From Phragmitibacter flavus (lineage in GTDB: Bacteria; Verrucomicrobiota; Verrucomicrobiia; Verrucomicrobiales; Verrucomicrobiaceae), in assembly GCF_005780165.1 (NCBI RefSeq), contig NZ_VAUV01000004.1, positions 62,001 through 126,000 of the forward strand: a stretch of 64,000 nucleotides of DNA, in the 5' to 3' direction. The notes under the pieces were generated by a model. The model saw nothing but the letters and a program-made list of their open reading frames with translations. It was not told the origin of the DNA and did not search any database. A program made the position numbers and the translations under genes. Of the stretch, positions 60,229 through 64,000 are shown one piece after another. The first letter of the stretch is position 1. The number at the start of each line of letters is the position of its first letter.

Positions 60229-61653
60229 ATGTCCCCGAACCTCAAGTCCCTCCATCTCGCCCTCCAGCACTCTCCGGACAACGTCCCCCTGCTGCTGCAC
60301 TTCGCCAACTCGTGTCTCGACGAATTTCTCGTCCCCGAAGCACGCGAAACCTTTCTCAAGGTCACCAACCTCCAACCCGGCCACACCGACGCCCGCCTCG
60401 GCCTCGCCCAGGTCGTCCACCTCGAAGGCAAAACCTCCGAAGCCATTGTCCGCCTCGACCAGCTCGTCGAAGAACAACCCCACTCCGCCACCGCCCACCT
60501 TGCCCTCAGCCGCCTTCTTGCCGGAGAAAACGAAATCGACCGCGCCCGCATCCTCTACCAGCGCGCCCTCGAACTCAATCCCGCCCTCACCGACAGCTCC
60601 CTGGAAAAACAGCTCGCCGAATCGCCGCCCTCGTCTTCATCCCATTCCAATTCCCAGCGCCGCAAAGCCGGCCTCACCTCCGACGGCGACTACTTCCAGG
60701 CCGACGACGAAAGCGATGACAACCCCGACTCCGATGACGAAGACTCCCGTCCACGCGGCGGCACCGCCTTCGACCTCGGCCTCGCCGACTTCGAAAAACC
60801 CAAACTCAGCTTCGCCGACGTCGGCGGCATGGACGAAGTCAAAGACGCCATCCGGATGAAAATCATCCACCCCCTCCAGCACGCCGACCTCTTCCGCGCC
60901 TACAACAAAAAAGTTGGCGGCGGCGTCCTTCTCTACGGCCCTCCCGGTTGCGGCAAAACTCTCCTTAGCAAAGCCACCGCCGGCGAAATCAAGGCCAACT
61001 TCATCGCCCTCGGCCTCCACCAAATCCTCGACATGTGGATCGGCAATTCCGAGAAAAACATGCACGAAGTCTTCGAACTCGCCCGCCAGCACGCCCCCTG
61101 CATCCTGTTCTTTGACGAAGTCGACGCCCTCGCTGCCGATCGACGCGATCTCCGCCAAAGCGCCGGACGCAACCTCATCAACCAGTTCCTCAGCGAAATG
61201 GACGGTGCTCAATCCGACAACGACGGCGTCCTCATCCTCGGTGCCACCAACGCCCCCTGGCACATCGACCCCGCTTTTCGCCGTCCCGGCCGGTTCGACC
61301 GCACCCTCTTCGTTCCCCCACCTGATCAGCCCGCCCGCGCCGCCATCGCCGAAGTCATGGCCAAAAACAGACCCATCGGCGAACTCGACCCCATCGCCCT
61401 CGCAAAAAAAACCGAAGGTTTCAGCGGAGCCGACCTCAAAGCCGTCTTTGATCTCGCCACCGAAAGCGTCCTCGAAGAAGCCATGAAGAGCGGCAAAGTT
61501 GTCCCCCTCAACACCAAAGACCTCATCAAAGCGGCCGGACGTCACAAGCCCACCACCAAAGCCTGGTTCGACAGCGCCCGCAATTACGCCATGTATTCCA
61601 ACCAAAGCGGCTATTACGACGACGTCCTCAAATACCTCGGCCTGCTGAAATAG
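60229..61653 (+). CDS. TPR-AAA ATPase (CDC48/VCP-like single AAA domain)
   Basis: This 474-residue protein has TPR-like repeats at the N-terminus (about residues 1-125, LHFANSCLDEFLVPEARETF...AHLALSRLLAG), an acidic Asp/Ser-rich linker (about 140-175), and one AAA domain of the classical CDC48/SPATA5 type. Walker A is GPPGCGKT (about 237-244), Walker B is ILFFDEVDAL (about 293-302), and the second region of homology contains ATNAPWHIDPAFRRPGRFD with the arginine fingers. The pore loop sequence LGLHQILDMWIGNSE lacks the usual aromatic residue. It should unfold or remodel proteins. The next gene is another TPR protein after 93 bases, which may be an anchor or adaptor. Confidence 0.85.
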   Translation: MSPNLKSLHLALQHSPDNVPLLLHFANSCLDEFLVPEARETFLKVTNLQPGHTDARLGLAQVVHLEGKTSEAIVRLDQLVEEQPHSATAHLALSRLLAGENEIDRARILYQRALELNPALTDSSLEKQLAESPPSSSSHSNSQRRKAGLTSDGDYFQADDESDDNPDSDDEDSRPRGGTAFDLGLADFEKPKLSFADVGGMDEVKDAIRMKIIHPLQHADLFRAYNKKVGGGVLLYGPPGCGKTLLSKATAGEIKANFIALGLHQILDMWIGNSEKNMHEVFELARQHAPCILFFDEVDALAADRRDLRQSAGRNLINQFLSEMDGAQSDNDGVLILGATNAPWHIDPAFRRPGRFDRTLFVPPPDQPARAAIAEVMAKNRPIGELDPIALAKKTEGFSGADLKAVFDLATESVLEEAMKSGKVVPLNTKDLIKAAGRHKPTTKAWFDSARNYAMYSNQSGYYDDVLKYLGLLK

Positions 61654-61746
61654 TGGATGGCCAGCCCAAGAGGGACCGCGAAGTTTTACTTCGCCCCGAA
61701 ACCCAAGCCATCTGCTCCAAAACGATCCATCATCCATCAACCACCC

Positions 61747-63030
61747 ATGGAAACCACCACCTTCGATTCCGCCTACCAGCGCGCCCAGATGCTCTACGAA
61801 CGCAGCCGCTGGTCCGAAGCCGCCGAGTGGTTCCAACGAGCCCTCGAAGCCGAACCCAACCACCCCCACTCCCACGCCATGCTCGCCATGTGCTGGATTC
61901 AGGATCCGACCACCCTCGACCGCGCCGTCGGTGCCGCCCAACGCGCCGTCGCCCTTGATCCCGAAGACTCCCACCTTTTTGCCATCCTCTCCATCGTGCA
62001 GATGGACAGCAGCAAACCCGGCCAATACCTCAAACGCAAGGAAGCCCTCGCCTCCGCCAAAACCGCCGTCCAGCTCGATCCCGATTCCGACTTCGCCCAC
62101 GCCGCCCAGGCCCACGCTCATCTCCGACTCGACCAGCCCCGCGAAGCCGAAACCGCCGCCCGCACCGCCCTTTCCCTGAATCCCGACAACACCATGGCCA
62201 CCCAGGCCCTCTCTGCAGCCCTTCTCCAGCTCGGTAAACGGGAGGACCACCGCCATCTGATTCAAAACCAGCTCACCGAAAATCCCGACGACGACCAGGC
62301 CCATGTCAGCGCCGGCTGGCAGGCCCTCGCCGATGGCCGACATCAGGACGCCAACAATCACTTTCGCGAAGCGCTCCGGCTCGATCCCATGAACGAAGTC
62401 GCCCGCTCCGGCCTCGTCGAAAGTTTCCGCGCCCGCTCTTTCATCTACCGTTGGTATGTTCAATACTGCCAGTGGATCGCCCGCATCAGCGGCGGTCGCA
62501 CGACTGCCATCATGATCGGCGGTTTCATCGCCTACAAAATCCTCGGCACCACCCTCAAACAATTCTCTCCCGGCCTCGCCACCGCCCTCATGGTCCTCTG
62601 GCTGACCCTGGTGCTGTGGAGTTTCCTCGCCCGCGGCATCGGCTCTGCCCTCATGTTAAAAGACCGCTTTGCCCGCCTTGCCCTCCAACCCAAGGAAAAA
62701 TGGGAAGGCATCTGCCTTGGCCTGCTCATTCTCCTCGCCCTCACCTTTGCTGGCCTCACCTTCGTTCCCAACGTGGTCGCCGAACCCATGCACGCCCTCG
62801 TGCTGTTCCTCGCTGCCGTGCCCGTTGCGAGCGCCTTCTCCAACGACCACCACATCGGCCGTTGGATCTACGCCGCCCTCGCCATCATCGCCGCCGGTTG
62901 TGCCCTCATCGCCACTCCCAGTGCCCTCGTCATGTTCCAAGACGCCCCCGGCGCCTCCCTCGCCGCCGTCGCCCTCCTGATCGGCGTCGCCACCACCTGG
63001 CTCACCAGCCTGCGCATCCTCTTCGCCTGA
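61747..63030 (+). CDS. TPR protein with C-terminal membrane domain
   Basis: This 427-residue protein has five or six TPR repeats in the first half (about residues 5-220, for example AAEWFQRALEAEPNHPHSHA and DANNHFREALRLDPMNEVAR). About five or six membrane helices follow in the second half (IMIGGFIAYKILGTTL, ALMVLWLTLVLWSFLA, ICLGLLILLALTFAGLTFV, ALVLFLAAVPVASAF, WIYAALAIIAAGCALIA and a final segment). ATG 61747 (METTTFDS) is preferred; the frame is open 30 codons upstream. The TPR part should be cytoplasmic and could dock the AAA ATPase encoded just before it. I do not recognise a named family. Confidence 0.72.
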   Translation: METTTFDSAYQRAQMLYERSRWSEAAEWFQRALEAEPNHPHSHAMLAMCWIQDPTTLDRAVGAAQRAVALDPEDSHLFAILSIVQMDSSKPGQYLKRKEALASAKTAVQLDPDSDFAHAAQAHAHLRLDQPREAETAARTALSLNPDNTMATQALSAALLQLGKREDHRHLIQNQLTENPDDDQAHVSAGWQALADGRHQDANNHFREALRLDPMNEVARSGLVESFRARSFIYRWYVQYCQWIARISGGRTTAIMIGGFIAYKILGTTLKQFSPGLATALMVLWLTLVLWSFLARGIGSALMLKDRFARLALQPKEKWEGICLGLLILLALTFAGLTFVPNVVAEPMHALVLFLAAVPVASAFSNDHHIGRWIYAALAIIAAGCALIATPSALVMFQDAPGASLAAVALLIGVATTWLTSLRILFA

Positions 63031-63157
63031 ACGCGTTCCGTGAGCGCACGCCGTCCCGTGCGGCTTTCACCTGACTATCGCGAAGCGACACAACGGCTCA
63101 CACTAGGGGGGAGCCAGCGATTAGCATGGCATGAATGACTCATGTGGTGCGCCCCGG

Positions 63158-64000
<843 letters not shown>

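Noticed and set aside
60637-62562. 641-codon open frame on the minus strand opposite the AAA and TPR genes
   Set aside because: It spans two real genes in antisense and is Gly/Val/Glu-rich with no domain; a composition shadow.

Overview
The window looks like a chromosomal segment of a Verrucomicrobiota bacterium (Verrucomicrobiales/Prosthecobacter-like). This is an inference from gene content: a planctomycete-type cytochrome c fused to a WD40 propeller, a PEP-CTERM protein, giant Calx-beta proteins with a calcium-loop C-terminal tail, a TPR-AAA ATPase, GC-rich coding DNA, and few recognisable Shine-Dalgarno sites. The cell has a peptidoglycan wall (Alr, class A PBP, Ddl) and an outer-membrane-type envelope with Tat- and Sec-exported proteins. 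No rRNA, tRNA or CRISPR array was seen.

Region 1 (1-4650) is accessory and AT-richer. It holds an inverted-repeat element, a 51-bp-period tandem repeat, the C-terminal remnant of a Tox-REase-5 polymorphic toxin read in frame into an Imm52-like immunity gene, a second Imm52-like gene, and a complete IS4-family element. The IS has 13-bp terminal inverted repeats and an 8-bp target duplication and sits inside a 41-bp tandem repeat. An orphan HicB-like antitoxin and a membrane-anchored hypothetical follow.

Region 2 (4.7-23 kb) is mostly housekeeping and regulation: an SbcD/YhaO-like nuclease with a YhaN-like ATPase, the cytochrome c-WD40 protein, PyrE, a RES/Xre toxin-antitoxin pair in toxin-first order, a STAS/PP2C partner-switching operon with a methyltransferase, a lipoprotein, DUF1802 with Alr, a PhoD-like phosphatase, a CYTH protein and several small membrane proteins.

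Region 3 (23-45 kb) is envelope and secretion: two paralogous GT-C membrane proteins around a CorA transporter, MutS, a PEP-CTERM protein, an esterase, a 2247-residue metzincin with eight Calx-beta repeats, an M6 metalloprotease sharing the same kind of C-terminal tail, a fused GT4-GT2 glycosyltransferase and a Tat-exported superoxide dismutase.

Region 4 (45.8-64 kb) holds a Gfo/Idh oxidoreductase with a NagB-like protein, a membrane MutS-like ATPase, a ThuA-like protein, Psd, a MidA-like methyltransferase, a PBP1A whose transpeptidase motifs are degenerate, an HhH protein, a DEDD exonuclease, a GYF-RDD protein, IF-1 with a possible RG-rich extension, a TPR-AAA ATPase followed by a TPR membrane protein, and the start-truncated Ddl.

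At large scale the + strand is G-rich from about 4.7 to 15 kb and C-rich from about 23 kb onward whichever strand is coding, so GC skew changes sign inside the window. Intergenic gaps carry three unrelated heptanucleotide tandem repeats and several paired palindromes.
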